From Candidatus Helarchaeota archaeon (GTDB lineage: Archaea; Asgardarchaeota; Lokiarchaeia; Helarchaeales; HEL-GB-A): a stretch of 64,000 nt of DNA. The notes under the pieces were generated by a model, which did no database searches, was not told the origin of the DNA, and saw nothing but the letters and a program-made list of their open reading frames with translations. Position numbers and translations under genes: made by a program. The stretch spans positions 62,001-126,000 of the forward strand of contig JABXJT010000003.1 of NCBI GenBank assembly GCA_013375455.1, written 5' to 3'. Shown piece by piece: positions 34,738 to 44,465 of this stretch (positions within the stretch are counted from its first letter, which is position 1; each line of letters starts with the position of its first letter).

Positions 34738-34968
34738 TTATTCGCCTAGAATTACCATTTTAAATTCAGTATTATTACTTAAATCTGCAATATCTAATTT
34801 TTTATCCCTTAATTTCTCTTGGAACATCCGAGATGCTTTTAGAAACATAGTTTTTTCATATAATAAAATCATTCTATCTAGAATTTCATTTACATTCTTA
34901 TATCCTTCCTTATTTTTAATTAGATTTAATTTTCGCTTCACATCCTCTGAGACTGCAATTGTCGGCAT
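34738..34968 (-). CDS. VapB-like antitoxin
   Basis: A 76-residue protein with an N-terminal strand and helix TIAVSEDVKRKLNLIK, which matches the ribbon-helix-helix antitoxin style, then acidic residues and a C-terminal tail. It directly precedes the PIN-domain gene, with three bases between, so the two are very probably translated as a pair and the small protein inhibits the RNase and represses the operon (family knowledge). There is no antitoxin motif specific enough to name the subfamily. Confidence 0.7.
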   Translation of the reverse strand: MPTIAVSEDVKRKLNLIKNKEGYKNVNEILDRMILLYEKTMFLKASRMFQEKLRDKKLDIADLSNNTEFKMVILGE

Positions 34969-35088
34969 TACGATTTCCTCCTTAAAATCTTATATTTATA
35001 TAGAATTATATTTCTATATTTTTATACTTTTCTATCAATAGATAAAATGTCGTTAAACTCCAATTTCACGGCAAAATAGGTGTCATTT

Positions 35089-38000
35089 CTAAGAAGCAAC
35101 AAAGGCTTCAATGCCAACCATGGAAATCACAAATTTTACTCCAAGGAAAAGGAACGCAATGAACAAGAAGAACATTGTAATCAAAAGAATGTAGCTAATT
35201 AGTGAAATAAAAGACGCTCTTTTTGGAGATACTGCTCCATTAGTGTTTTTGAAAACGCCATAGCCAAATATCCTTAAGCAAATTAGTAAAGAGGGTACAC
35301 TCACCATTGTAATAATAAACAAATTTATTATGAATTCTCTCAAAAGCAACGAGAGTTCAGAGTATATGAAAAGAATGGACCCTGAACCAACAAAGATCCG
35401 ATGTATTGCATCTTTCAAGCCACTCACAGTTGTATAATACAAGAGAAGAAATGAAAAGACCAAAATTGGGATGAACCAAACTATGCTAGCTATTGAAATT
35501 GCATTAAATTTCTTCTTATCAAGATCAATTCTTTGATTCTCTAGCGCTATTTTTATCTGGGTTCGATTTAGTTTAGAGTAAATGGTTATGGCTAAGAGAC
35601 TGCATAAAAATGTCAGCGGTGGTCCAGCAGTTAGGAGAAAGAGTTTCGCAATATTTAGGATATCAATTAAAGGTTGAGATTTATCTTCGTAGTATTGCAT
35701 GTGGTAATTTAACATCGATAGAATATCCAAGATAAATATCAGAAAGAAAACGACCATGATGCCAGAGATCAAGAGGTAAATGCTCCGATTGAGGAACTTT
35801 GCATTTTCATTATGGGGGTCTTTAGAAACAAGGTAATCTTGGACTTGATATGGGTGAATAAATAACATTTTTAATAGAGTACCCTTCGATATTTCATTTA
35901 AACCTGGATTATTACTTTTTACTTTTTCCTCACCGGGTATCATGTATCTTGAATGGTAAATAAACAAGATGCCCGTTAAACCAACGAGAGAAATGTTTAG
36001 AAAGAGGAGTAAAAATAATTCGGGAGCATTAATGAATGTAGCATAATCTGTGTAAATTTCTCTCGCTTCTCCCAAAACCATGCTAAAGTAGGGGGAAGAT
36101 ATACTATTGGTTAAACCGTCCGTAGTTTCCTGGAGTTGTTCAGAATTGTGAATTAGGATCGTGTTTGAGGCTTCAGATCCAATTGTCCAATCATGATATT
36201 GCTCACCATAGCCAGGATATCCAGGATTATTAACGATATATGCGCCATAAGCCCAGATTTCAAAACTATTCTCATCATAATGAACGTGACTTTGTGCGTA
36301 GTCTTTACAGTTAAATGAGAGAAATAGCCCGTTAGGTTCATCCTCTGATCGTAAGAACACCATCCCCGATTCTTTCCATATCTCTTTTCTCGTCTGAAAT
36401 GGTGACGCTTGAATTGTCTCATTCACATTATAACACATCAGGCGTCTGAAACCCGGCCCTCCACCATTCAAGTAATTGTAATAAGAAGCACTGATGGCTT
36501 GATATTGGCTATTGTTCTGTCTTTTTTCCCAGATATATTGATAATTTTGGGCCCTTTGTGGATAGGTATCATTTACATTCGCTGCAGCAATCAATAAGAC
36601 TTCTTGGAGTCTTGAGGAGAAGGTGCAATCTTCATATAACGATGGCATTCCTAAAGGACCTAACGTTTCAGACATAAAGTCGAAAGTAGCTAGTATTTGA
36701 GAATCATTAAATAGATTATATCCCCCAACACGCTTCAAACCAACAGCAAAGTTGAGAAATTCATCCATCGCGAATGCATTATAGCTATATCCTTCATAAG
36801 ACCCTCCATCTGCTGGATTAAGCGTGTAATAGTAGGTTAATATAGTTTCTAACGCTTTATCAACCATAGTTTTTTCCTTTAAAGCCAATCCAGCCGCGCC
36901 CAAAGCGCCAGCATCCACAATGCGGTGATTATTTTCTGGATACAAATCCATCTCCATTAGTGGCTCAGCATGCTCATAGAGAAGATTAGAGATCTCAATA
37001 CGATCAGAAACAGTTAGATTATTATACACCATATCAAATGCAAGAGCATACGCTTGTACAGCATATGATCTTCGTAAATCTTGGGAATAATGGTCAACAG
37101 AACCCATAGCTTTTAGAAACTCAATTAATCTGGTTAGATAGCTACTCCCACCGTCTATTACGTATTTCAACGCTAATTTATACACATAGTAATGCCTTAC
37201 TTCAGAATCATAATCAGTCGCATTGGTTATACTATCCACGCCCGAAATACTAGACGAATACCAGGAGTTCCAGTCTTTCAGCGGGTCGAAAAACTTAGTT
37301 CTCAGATTTGGTAAATCTTCTTGTGAATATAATATATAACTATGATTTAAATTCTGTATTAAACTTATATTAAAGCCCCATTCGCTTGTCTGAGGCATTA
37401 TTCTTTCGGGAGGAGGATCTCTTAATGGATCATATTCAGAACTGTAAGATTCATTACTGGCACTTATAACAAAAGAACACGGCCCATTTACCGAAAACGA
37501 GACGGTCGTGCTCGTGTTAGAAAAGGAGGTATTTACTCCATCTAATTGCACCATTTCAACATTAAAAGGGGTGTATAAAGTAATTGCAGTCGAGATACCA
37601 GTTTCAGCTTTGAGAGCACCAGAAATTTGGGAGCTATTGGAGTATGTTGCTAAAATGTTGAGGAGTGGCGTTGAACTAGAGAAGTATGTTGTATTTTCAA
37701 ATTCGAGACTTTGCGCGTGTTGTAGATAATAATATTCTAGAAGGGTCGGACTTGAACTATTTTGTCTTAAAAAGAATAACTGTCCATTAAAAGAGATATC
37801 TGGCGTCGAGAAACTAATATCCACTTCTTTGTCATTGTAGTAAAGATAATCGGTATTCCCTATCGTTTTTAAGCCTGAAGCCTCTTTTATAATGGTAGGG
37901 AAATTTTGGCCGGAATCTGAATCATTCTTAGGATATAAAACCGTTGCCATTATTGGATTCTCAGAACCAGAATAACTTGCCTTGATATAGGAGGTTTCTA

Positions 38001-38400
38001 AATCATCATAGGGGTAAGGTTCTCTATAATGGTCTGGTAAAAAATACCCAGTTTCTTCTGTAATCATGGAAATTTCTTCTAGAAAGGAAGTTTTTAGAGT
38101 AATATTGTCGTTGGATATATAACTTGGAACGGTGTAGGTAAGGGATTGTAGATCTCCTGAAAGGTTCAAGTTCCCCCTGCTATGAAGGAGCCAGTCAATA
38201 TCATGTCTCTGAGCTTCTGGTGTCAATTCATCGATAATAATAAAGTAGCCAGAAGATTGATTATCAGGTTTAATGAATAATATTTGGCGGCTAAAACCAC
38301 CATAATCAGGAAAAACTTGAGTCGCAGTTATTAGCACAAGGATATTTATAACGAATAAAGAACAAAGAAAAATTCCGAAAAATTTGGCTCTTTTCGACAT
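35089..38400 (-). CDS. Large heparinase II/III-like membrane protein
   Basis: An 1103-residue protein. A signal-like helix is at 8-28. Residues about 370-560 are an alpha-toroid like heparinase II/III (RSYAVQAYALAFDMVYNN, NNHRIVDAGALGAAGLAL). Next comes a beta-rich region with AQSHVHYDENSFEIWAYG and a WTIGSEASNTILIH segment, which resembles the heparinase II/III C-terminal sheet and its catalytic histidine region. The last 330 residues hold about six membrane helices. The fusion of a polysaccharide-lyase-like part with a multi-pass C-terminus is unusual. It probably processes extracellular polysaccharide at the membrane (inference). AT-rich codon use resembles the neighbours. Confidence 0.7.
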   Translation of the reverse strand: MSKRAKFFGIFLCSLFVINILVLITATQVFPDYGGFSRQILFIKPDNQSSGYFIIIDELTPEAQRHDIDWLLHSRGNLNLSGDLQSLTYTVPSYISNDNITLKTSFLEEISMITEETGYFLPDHYREPYPYDDLETSYIKASYSGSENPIMATVLYPKNDSDSGQNFPTIIKEASGLKTIGNTDYLYYNDKEVDISFSTPDISFNGQLFFLRQNSSSPTLLEYYYLQHAQSLEFENTTYFSSSTPLLNILATYSNSSQISGALKAETGISTAITLYTPFNVEMVQLDGVNTSFSNTSTTVSFSVNGPCSFVISASNESYSSEYDPLRDPPPERIMPQTSEWGFNISLIQNLNHSYILYSQEDLPNLRTKFFDPLKDWNSWYSSSISGVDSITNATDYDSEVRHYYVYKLALKYVIDGGSSYLTRLIEFLKAMGSVDHYSQDLRRSYAVQAYALAFDMVYNNLTVSDRIEISNLLYEHAEPLMEMDLYPENNHRIVDAGALGAAGLALKEKTMVDKALETILTYYYTLNPADGGSYEGYSYNAFAMDEFLNFAVGLKRVGGYNLFNDSQILATFDFMSETLGPLGMPSLYEDCTFSSRLQEVLLIAAANVNDTYPQRAQNYQYIWEKRQNNSQYQAISASYYNYLNGGGPGFRRLMCYNVNETIQASPFQTRKEIWKESGMVFLRSEDEPNGLFLSFNCKDYAQSHVHYDENSFEIWAYGAYIVNNPGYPGYGEQYHDWTIGSEASNTILIHNSEQLQETTDGLTNSISSPYFSMVLGEAREIYTDYATFINAPELFLLLFLNISLVGLTGILFIYHSRYMIPGEEKVKSNNPGLNEISKGTLLKMLFIHPYQVQDYLVSKDPHNENAKFLNRSIYLLISGIMVVFFLIFILDILSMLNYHMQYYEDKSQPLIDILNIAKLFLLTAGPPLTFLCSLLAITIYSKLNRTQIKIALENQRIDLDKKKFNAISIASIVWFIPILVFSFLLLYYTTVSGLKDAIHRIFVGSGSILFIYSELSLLLREFIINLFIITMVSVPSLLICLRIFGYGVFKNTNGAVSPKRASFISLISYILLITMFFLFIAFLFLGVKFVISMVGIEAFVAS

Positions 38401-38480
38401 TTTTATCTATCATAAACCACAAATTTGTTTATCTCATATAAACCTTCAAATTATTTATAAAAATTTATTCTAATTCTAAA

Positions 38481-38533
38481 TCTACCCATACACAGGTAGA
38501 CCCGCCCTAAGGTTATCAGACGGTGCTCCCGTC
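38481..38533 (-). ncRNA. Paired hairpins at the 3' end of the TnpB gene
   Basis: Two perfect stems overlap the last codons of the transposase gene: TCTACC...GGTAGA (38481-38500, which includes the stop codon) and GACGG...CCGTC (38519-38533). In IS200/IS605 elements the right end and the omega-RNA scaffold lie in this position and often overlap the tnpB 3' end. The RNA identity is inference. Confidence 0.4.
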
Positions 38534-39942
38534 GCCGGGTTCACCCCATTCTTCACCAACTTCTTCATTATTATTGAAGGTTTAAACGAAGAAGTCTCCG
38601 AAGGGTTGAAGGAAGTTATCCCGCAGTGCTTGAAGAGGTCGTAGAGTTGTGCCCACTGCTGGTAGGGCCTGCTCGGTTTCAAATGGGGCTTAAGGGTGTC
38701 CCCAACTTGTGCGAGCAACCGCTCATAGAGGGCTGGAATAGTTTCCGTGAACCCTAAACCTCTCCTAGCTATCACATAACTCGCAAGAATATGCCTTGAT
38801 AAATTATATGACCGTAAATATTTTAATTCACCTATGATAGAAGTATAAGCAGGATGTACTTTACGTAACGCTATCCCATTCCGAGCGCATTTGCGTTCCA
38901 ACAGGGAAAGCATTGATGTTCTTAAGTTGGACAATTTCCGATTTTGTCTTTTACTGTAAGAAAAGGATTGGTCGATTGATAAATTCTCAATAATCAAGCC
39001 TTTTCTTTTATTAATACAATAATTTATAATTTTATCTAATTTGAAACTGGCATAATCATCTCGTCGTCCTTTACGATAGGAGTGTAAATTCCGAAATGGG
39101 ATGATTTGATAACTTAAAAAATTTCCCTCGCGATTAGTGTTGGCAAGAGCAATAAAGTTATAATTAAAGTCTAGCCCAATACACCCATTCCCAAAGGAGT
39201 ATTTAATCTCTGGTAATGGAGTTTCGTAAGAAATATGAGCATAATATCGTAAATCCCCCTTCATGAATTTTCGCTTCACCGTAATGGTGTATTTATCAAC
39301 TTGAAGTATCTCCCGAAACTTTCTTTCTTGTTTAATATTCACTGAGAAAGGAATAATGATCCATTTTTTACCCTTTTCTTTACTGAAGGTCCTTATTTTT
39401 AGTACTTTACTAGGGAGTAGCTTCAGATTTGAATTCTTTTGACCGTACTGCACCTTGCCGATGCAGCTGAACGAAGCATCGCGATGGATTATAAATTCCT
39501 CCCTAGAAATCTTCCGTCGTATCCGTTGAAGGAATAGGTTTTTCGTCCCAAACACAATTGGTTTCAGCTCTAACTTAATTAGTTTATTTTGTAACGATGA
39601 TAAGCGAATATATAATCCCCTCAACTTTCTATCTCTGTAATTATTCCTTTTTATTGCCCCAATCATTCCTTGAACAACTAGAATTTTTCGTTTTAAATAT
39701 GTCTTGCGTTTATTCAACCAAGTTTTTTGCTGTGCTAGTTTGGTTTTATTGTCTATCAAGATGGTATTCACATATGGGTTATTATGACAAAATTCCATTA
39801 ATTTTTGCTGGATACCTGCTTCTCCCTTGAATAACAAGTTGTACCCGATTCGCTTTGCCTTATTATAAATTGTAAAAATCTCATTTAATTTTTTAAATTG
39901 TTTTTTGGACGGATACAATCGAAATTTAGTTGTGGTAATCAT
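38482..39942 (-). CDS. IS200/IS605-type TnpB-related transposase/nuclease
   Basis: A 486-residue OrfB/TnpB-like protein. It begins with the family opener TTTKFRLYPSKKQFKKLN; the RuvC-I region is GCIGLDFNYNFIALANT (D258) and RuvC-II is GLIIENLSIDQ (E319). The third acidic site is not evident: the family block reads YNLSRHILASYVIARRGLGF, and no C-x2-C zinc ribbon is present, so it belongs to the TnpB-related branch lacking it. TnpB proteins are RNA-guided DNA endonucleases. No TnpA transposase is near, so it looks like a single-gene (IS1341-like) element. Two hairpins overlap its 3' end. Confidence 0.8.
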   Translation of the reverse strand: MITTTKFRLYPSKKQFKKLNEIFTIYNKAKRIGYNLLFKGEAGIQQKLMEFCHNNPYVNTILIDNKTKLAQQKTWLNKRKTYLKRKILVVQGMIGAIKRNNYRDRKLRGLYIRLSSLQNKLIKLELKPIVFGTKNLFLQRIRRKISREEFIIHRDASFSCIGKVQYGQKNSNLKLLPSKVLKIRTFSKEKGKKWIIIPFSVNIKQERKFREILQVDKYTITVKRKFMKGDLRYYAHISYETPLPEIKYSFGNGCIGLDFNYNFIALANTNREGNFLSYQIIPFRNLHSYRKGRRDDYASFKLDKIINYCINKRKGLIIENLSIDQSFSYSKRQNRKLSNLRTSMLSLLERKCARNGIALRKVHPAYTSIIGELKYLRSYNLSRHILASYVIARRGLGFTETIPALYERLLAQVGDTLKPHLKPSRPYQQWAQLYDLFKHCGITSFNPSETSSFKPSIIMKKLVKNGVNPATGAPSDNLRAGLPVYG

Positions 39943-40081
39943 TGTCTATTATTTATTATACTCTATATCCTATAAAACTAAGAGAGATGGGTTAAAGTAT
40001 TAGTTACAGTTCTTTTACAATTTATCTCATATAAATAAATTATTACAGATGAGAATGATGGTTCTATTATAGTAATTGCAG

Positions 40082-40573
40082 TTATACTGAAAGTAAATTC
40101 AGAATGGGAGCTTTCTCATCGTTTTTAATGATTGTATGAACAATAAAAGTTTCAGTTCCACTAATACCCCTAAGAGTATGTATTTGATTGATGATTTCAG
40201 TTATTTCATTATTATCCCGCCCGTATAGTTCAACTATAACGTCATAATTGCCAAATAAACGAGAGACCCTGGTAATTTGTGGAATATCTTTCAACTTTTT
40301 TTCATTTTCTTCTCGAATTTCAGGATTTGTATCCTCACGAAAGAGTACATATGCTTTAACTTTTAGCTCTTCTATTAAATGATTATTAAGTTCAATCGTG
40401 AATGAAGTAATGAGATTCTTTTCTTTTAATTTTTTTATTTTTTGTGATACATTCTGTCGTGTGGTGTTTAATTTCCCAGCTATCTCGGAAAAGGGTTGTT
40501 GACCATCTTCGATGAGATTACGTAAAATTTTTTTATCAATATCTTTGAGTGTATGAAGTTGTATGGTTCTCAT
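40082..40573 (-). CDS. Lrp/AsnC-family transcriptional regulator
   Basis: A 163-residue regulator. Residues about 8-60 are an AsnC-type HTH (DKKILRNLIEDGQQPFSEIA, ARLNTTRQNVSQKIKKLKE), and 65-150 are the ligand-binding RAM domain with the typical VKAYVLFREDTNP and YDVIVELYGRDNNEITEII parts. Such proteins respond to amino acids or related metabolites. The gene stands at the end of the transposase region, and its own promoter lies in the 262-base gap towards 40836. The regulon is unknown. Confidence 0.85.
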   Translation of the reverse strand: MRTIQLHTLKDIDKKILRNLIEDGQQPFSEIAGKLNTTRQNVSQKIKKLKEKNLITSFTIELNNHLIEELKVKAYVLFREDTNPEIREENEKKLKDIPQITRVSRLFGNYDVIVELYGRDNNEITEIINQIHTLRGISGTETFIVHTIIKNDEKAPILNLLSV

Positions 40574-40835
40574 AATTTATTGCGTTTTGTTAGATCTTTA
40601 TAAACTTTTCTAACGGGTGTAAAGTATGTCTGGATATTTACCTCACTTATGTAAAAAAGATTTATAAAGTAAATTCAATATCATTCCTTGAAGATTTTAG
40701 ATAATTTTACGGCATTTTTTTGTCGAATACTGCTAATTTCATTCGTTGAATTTAGCAAATTTTAAAAAGAGAAATTGCCCCTTGAGAGAAACCCTAAACC
40801 ATGCCGAAAATATTCATTAGAATCAAAATCGATGA

Positions 40836-42782
40836 ATGGTATTACTAATGAGTTCAAATAAATTGAACAACAAGATTGTAGGTAAGCAAATGGACGTTTT
40901 AGATGAAAAAGATCTCCAAAAATTGAAAGATTTAAATAATGAACATGTTGTAAATCTCCTGAATCAATATATTGACCTGTTAAAGCCAAGCAAAGTATAT
41001 GTCATTACAGATGATGATGAAGACATTCAGTTCGTCAGGCAACAAGCCATTGAGATTGGAGAAGAGGCTAAGTTGAAGATGGAAGGGCACACCCTCCATT
41101 ATGACAGTTATTATGATCAAGCTCGTGATAAGGCAAATACAAAGGTCCTTGTCACGCCTGAGATGAAAATGAGTAAAAAAATTAACCAAATAGACAGGGA
41201 AGAAGGATTAAAAGAAATTTTCAGTATTATGGATGGCATTATGAAAGGGAAAGAGATGATCGTCAGATTTTTTGTTTTAGGCCCACTCAATTCTGAATTT
41301 TCCATTCCTGCCTTGCAATTTACAGATTCCTGGTATGTCGCTCATTCAGAAGATCTCCTTTATAGAAGAGGTTATGAGCAATTTAAAAAATTGAATGGAT
41401 CTGATAACTTCTTCTTTTTCGTTCATTCTGCTGGTGTGCTAGATGGCAATGTGACGAACAAAGAATCAATAGATAAAGCAAGGAGAATCTACATAGACTT
41501 GAAAGGAAATAGGGTTCTTACTATGAACAATCAATATGCAGGAAACAGCTTGGGATTGAAAAAGCTAGCATTAAGGTTGGCAATTTATAAAGCGAATAAT
41601 GAGGACTGGTTGGCCGAGCATTATTTTATTATGGGTATCCATCCAGAAGGAAAGGATAGGGTAACATATTGTGCTGGAGCGTATCCCAGCGCGTGTGGAA
41701 AAACTTCTACCGCCATGATGCCTGGCCAAACGATCGTCGGAGATGACATCGCATATGTTAGAAATATCGATGGGGAAGCACGTGCCGTTAACATTGAATC
41801 GGGCGTATTCGGGATCATAAGAGATGTTAATCCTATTGATGACCTCATTATCTATCAAGCGCTCACGACGCCAAGGGAATTGATCTTCTCAAACGTGCTC
41901 GTAAATGATGAAGCTCCTTATTGGTTGGGAATGAGATTTAAAACGTCCAGTCCCACAATTCAGGGACCGGAACTTCCAAAGTCTGGGATGAATCACTCGG
42001 GACAAAATTGGAAGTTAGGAGATAAGGATCCTGAAGGTAGGGAGATAAATTATTGTCATCCGAATGCTCGTTTTACACTCAGGATTCCCGAGCTCGCAAA
42101 TGCAGATCCGCATTTACACGACCCAGAAGGCGCGTGTATAGATGGAATCTTTTATGGCGGGCGAGACTCTGACACCAACGTGCCTATATATGAGAGCCTA
42201 TCTTGGGAACACGGCGTATTTGTCGGAGCCACCATAGAAAGCGAAACTACCTCTGCTACTCTAGGGAAAGAAGGTGTTAGGACCCTTAGTCCCATGGCAA
42301 ACATGGACTTCCTGGTCGTTCCCCTCGGAAAATATCTTGAAAATCATAGAAGGTTCGGGAATAACTTGAAAATGCCTCCAAAAGTATTTGCCACGAATTA
42401 TTTCTTAAAAATCTATGGGAAATATACCAATGAGAAAGTCGATAAGAAGGTGTGGTTGGTATGGGCAGAAGGTAGGATGCATAGCGAATATGATGTTATC
42501 GAGACACCAATTGGACTCATCCCGAAGTATGAGGATTTGAAGAAGTTATTCAAAGAAATTTTTGGTAGGGACTACTCCGAAAAAGAATACCTAGACCAGT
42601 TTTCTCTTCGGATTGGAAAGTTACTTGAGAAACTGGGTCGGATGGAGAGCCAATTTGGGGAAGAACCGAATATACCTGACTTCTTTTGGGATATCTTACA
42701 GAAACAACGCGAAGAATTAATTGAAATGAAGGAAAAATACGGGACAGATATAGTCTCTCCGCTTGACCTGAGCGAAAAATAA
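40836..42782 (+). CDS. pckG: Phosphoenolpyruvate carboxykinase (GTP)
   Basis: A 648-residue GTP-dependent PEP carboxykinase. The kinase P-loop YPSACGKTSTAMM begins at residue 283; GDDIAYVR is the following metal-binding block, and YGGRDSDTNVP and SETTSATLGK are further family landmarks, as is the nucleotide-binding RFGNNLKMPP. It interconverts oxaloacetate and PEP plus CO2 with GTP, the entry step of gluconeogenesis. The chosen ATG 40836 has another in-frame ATG at 40848; the context does not decide. Its neighbour upstream is an Lrp-type regulator, which may control it, but this is inference. Confidence 0.9.
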   Translation: MVLLMSSNKLNNKIVGKQMDVLDEKDLQKLKDLNNEHVVNLLNQYIDLLKPSKVYVITDDDEDIQFVRQQAIEIGEEAKLKMEGHTLHYDSYYDQARDKANTKVLVTPEMKMSKKINQIDREEGLKEIFSIMDGIMKGKEMIVRFFVLGPLNSEFSIPALQFTDSWYVAHSEDLLYRRGYEQFKKLNGSDNFFFFVHSAGVLDGNVTNKESIDKARRIYIDLKGNRVLTMNNQYAGNSLGLKKLALRLAIYKANNEDWLAEHYFIMGIHPEGKDRVTYCAGAYPSACGKTSTAMMPGQTIVGDDIAYVRNIDGEARAVNIESGVFGIIRDVNPIDDLIIYQALTTPRELIFSNVLVNDEAPYWLGMRFKTSSPTIQGPELPKSGMNHSGQNWKLGDKDPEGREINYCHPNARFTLRIPELANADPHLHDPEGACIDGIFYGGRDSDTNVPIYESLSWEHGVFVGATIESETTSATLGKEGVRTLSPMANMDFLVVPLGKYLENHRRFGNNLKMPPKVFATNYFLKIYGKYTNEKVDKKVWLVWAEGRMHSEYDVIETPIGLIPKYEDLKKLFKEIFGRDYSEKEYLDQFSLRIGKLLEKLGRMESQFGEEPNIPDFFWDILQKQREELIEMKEKYGTDIVSPLDLSEK

Positions 42783-42801
42783 AAAAGTAGGGAAAATTGT
42801 T

Positions 42802-43227
42802 TTATTTCATCTTTTTTCTGTCTTTCGGGTACTCCTCACCCTTTTTGGGGAACCGCATAAGGTATGCAATGCCCTGTTGGTGGGGGCGTCGCCCTACCCA
42901 ATCATAGCCGCGTTCTAATCCCCAGAGGTACCAAAATGGATAGGATAAGAACAGGATAATAGCATAACCATCCAGATTTATATTGGTAGGATCAATTCCA
43001 AAGTTGAACGGGAAATTCCACATTATTTCTTGTCCCGTTCCAAAGCTCCCAAAGTTGATGATATTAAAGTAGCATAAGGCCCCGAATCCCCAGAAGATCA
43101 CCATGATCAACATGCCGAGGAGTACTGACGCATCCTTATTGATCTTGCGTAACTTTCTCTTATATGCCCAAGCAATAATCGGCCCTAAAATTAGCAAAAG
43201 AATTATTGAGAGAATAAACCCGATCAT
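42802..43227 (-). CDS. Small membrane protein, partner of epimerase (copy 1)
   Basis: A 141-residue protein with an N-terminal membrane helix (residues 2-17), another at about 36-56, and one at about 87-105, plus a basic segment (AYKRKLRKINKDASVL) and an ending with proline-lysine-rich residues. Its start overlaps the stop of the epimerase gene at 43224 by four bases (ATGA), showing translational coupling. A homologous gene (46183-46614) occupies the same position after the second epimerase. It may anchor the epimerase or its product at the membrane (inference). Confidence 0.65.
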   Translation of the reverse strand: MIGFILSIILLLILGPIIAWAYKRKLRKINKDASVLLGMLIMVIFWGFGALCYFNIINFGSFGTGQEIMWNFPFNFGIDPTNINLDGYAIILFLSYPFWYLWGLERGYDWVGRRPHQQGIAYLMRFPKKGEEYPKDRKKMK

Positions 43228-44342
43228 TCAATATCATCCTCCAGCCAGCCCATTTCACGATACCAATTAATTGTCTCTAAAGTTCCCTTCTTCCACCCCT
43301 CATATTCAAACTTGAAACCCAAATCTTTGATCTTTTGATTTGAGAAGTAGTATTGATGATGGACATATCCAGCCATGGACGCCTCGAACCGGGGGCGTAG
43401 CCCTCTTTTTCGAGCCCGGCGCTCTTGGATCCTCGCAAAGAGCATCCCCATCCTTGCCCCCATTATGTACATCGGCCACCAGATTGGAATGCGCTTGTAA
43501 CCAACATTCAGAGTTTCACAGCAGAATTCGATAAAATCATCTTGGAATCCCTCATCGCAGACCAGATTGTAGGCTTCGCCAATTGTCTTCTCCTTGGGTT
43601 GGTATTCGTAGATATGCAGTGCCGCTCGTGCTAGATCCTTAACGTGCACCATTGGTATTCTAAGGCGCTTTTTACGGGGATAAATGCTCGGAACGACGCA
43701 CATACCGAGTTTATGCAATAAATTAAACATATGAAAAGCCCCATACGTCTGGTAGGGTCCATAGATGGGCGCAGGGCGAATGACCGTTAGGGGGAGTCCC
43801 CGATCTCGATGTAATTTGAATAACATGTGTTCTTGCTCCATCTTTGAGACGGAATAAGCATTTGGGGGTTTGTAGGGGACTGTCTCGTCAGTGGGGAGGG
43901 GATACCCTTTCTTGTCCTTTTTGTATTTTGGCTGGCCATATACACCACAGGTACTCCACTGAAGGAAATGCTTCACCGAACCCTTCTCTAAAACCAATTC
44001 TGCTAAATTCCGCACGCCATCAACATTTATCTTCCGTAGAACATCAATATGCGCAAAGTAATCATAGAGGCTGGCAATACTAAACACCACATCGATGTCA
44101 TGTTCAAACAACGGTTTTAAAGATTCTTTATCCGTGAGGTCAGCAGTAACGAATTCAAATTCACCCAATAATTCTTTCATGAATTCGTCATCGGCAGTCC
44201 ATTTGCCGCCTAGGAATAATTCATCCCGTTCAGCTTTCGTGAGATCAGTCGCAATCACATTATAGCCTTTTTCACGCAAAATGCGCACCATAAAGGTGCC
44301 ACAATGCCCCGCAGCTCCTGTCACTAACGCCGTTTTTACCAA
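43224..44342 (-). CDS. NAD-dependent sugar epimerase/dehydratase family protein, copy 1
   Basis: A 372-residue extended short-chain dehydrogenase. The N-terminal nucleotide motif is TGAAGHCGTF, and the catalytic motif is S-x(n)-YSVSKMEQE (YxxxK). It has a long C-terminal substrate domain (FQDDFIEFCCETLNVGYKRIP). It is about 70% identical to the product at 46611-47732. Members convert nucleotide sugars or hydroxysteroid-like substrates. The conserved WSTCGVYG with AYSVSK is typical of the epimerase group. It is translationally coupled to the small membrane protein at 42802. Confidence 0.8.
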   Translation of the reverse strand: MVKTALVTGAAGHCGTFMVRILREKGYNVIATDLTKAERDELFLGGKWTADDEFMKELLGEFEFVTADLTDKESLKPLFEHDIDVVFSIASLYDYFAHIDVLRKINVDGVRNLAELVLEKGSVKHFLQWSTCGVYGQPKYKKDKKGYPLPTDETVPYKPPNAYSVSKMEQEHMLFKLHRDRGLPLTVIRPAPIYGPYQTYGAFHMFNLLHKLGMCVVPSIYPRKKRLRIPMVHVKDLARAALHIYEYQPKEKTIGEAYNLVCDEGFQDDFIEFCCETLNVGYKRIPIWWPMYIMGARMGMLFARIQERRARKRGLRPRFEASMAGYVHHQYYFSNQKIKDLGFKFEYEGWKKGTLETINWYREMGWLEDDIE

Positions 44343-44465
44343 TCACATTCCTCCATTATCATCTCTGAACTTGAAATTCTTTGTCCTTATAAATGATTTC
44401 ACGATAAGAAAGGTACAATTGCTGAGATATTCGAGTATTAAAGCTCACTCGTCGATCTTTCCTTG

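Noticed and set aside
36153..36422. Minus-strand frame inside the heparinase-like gene
   Set aside because: It lies wholly inside a clear long gene in another frame and has no family features.
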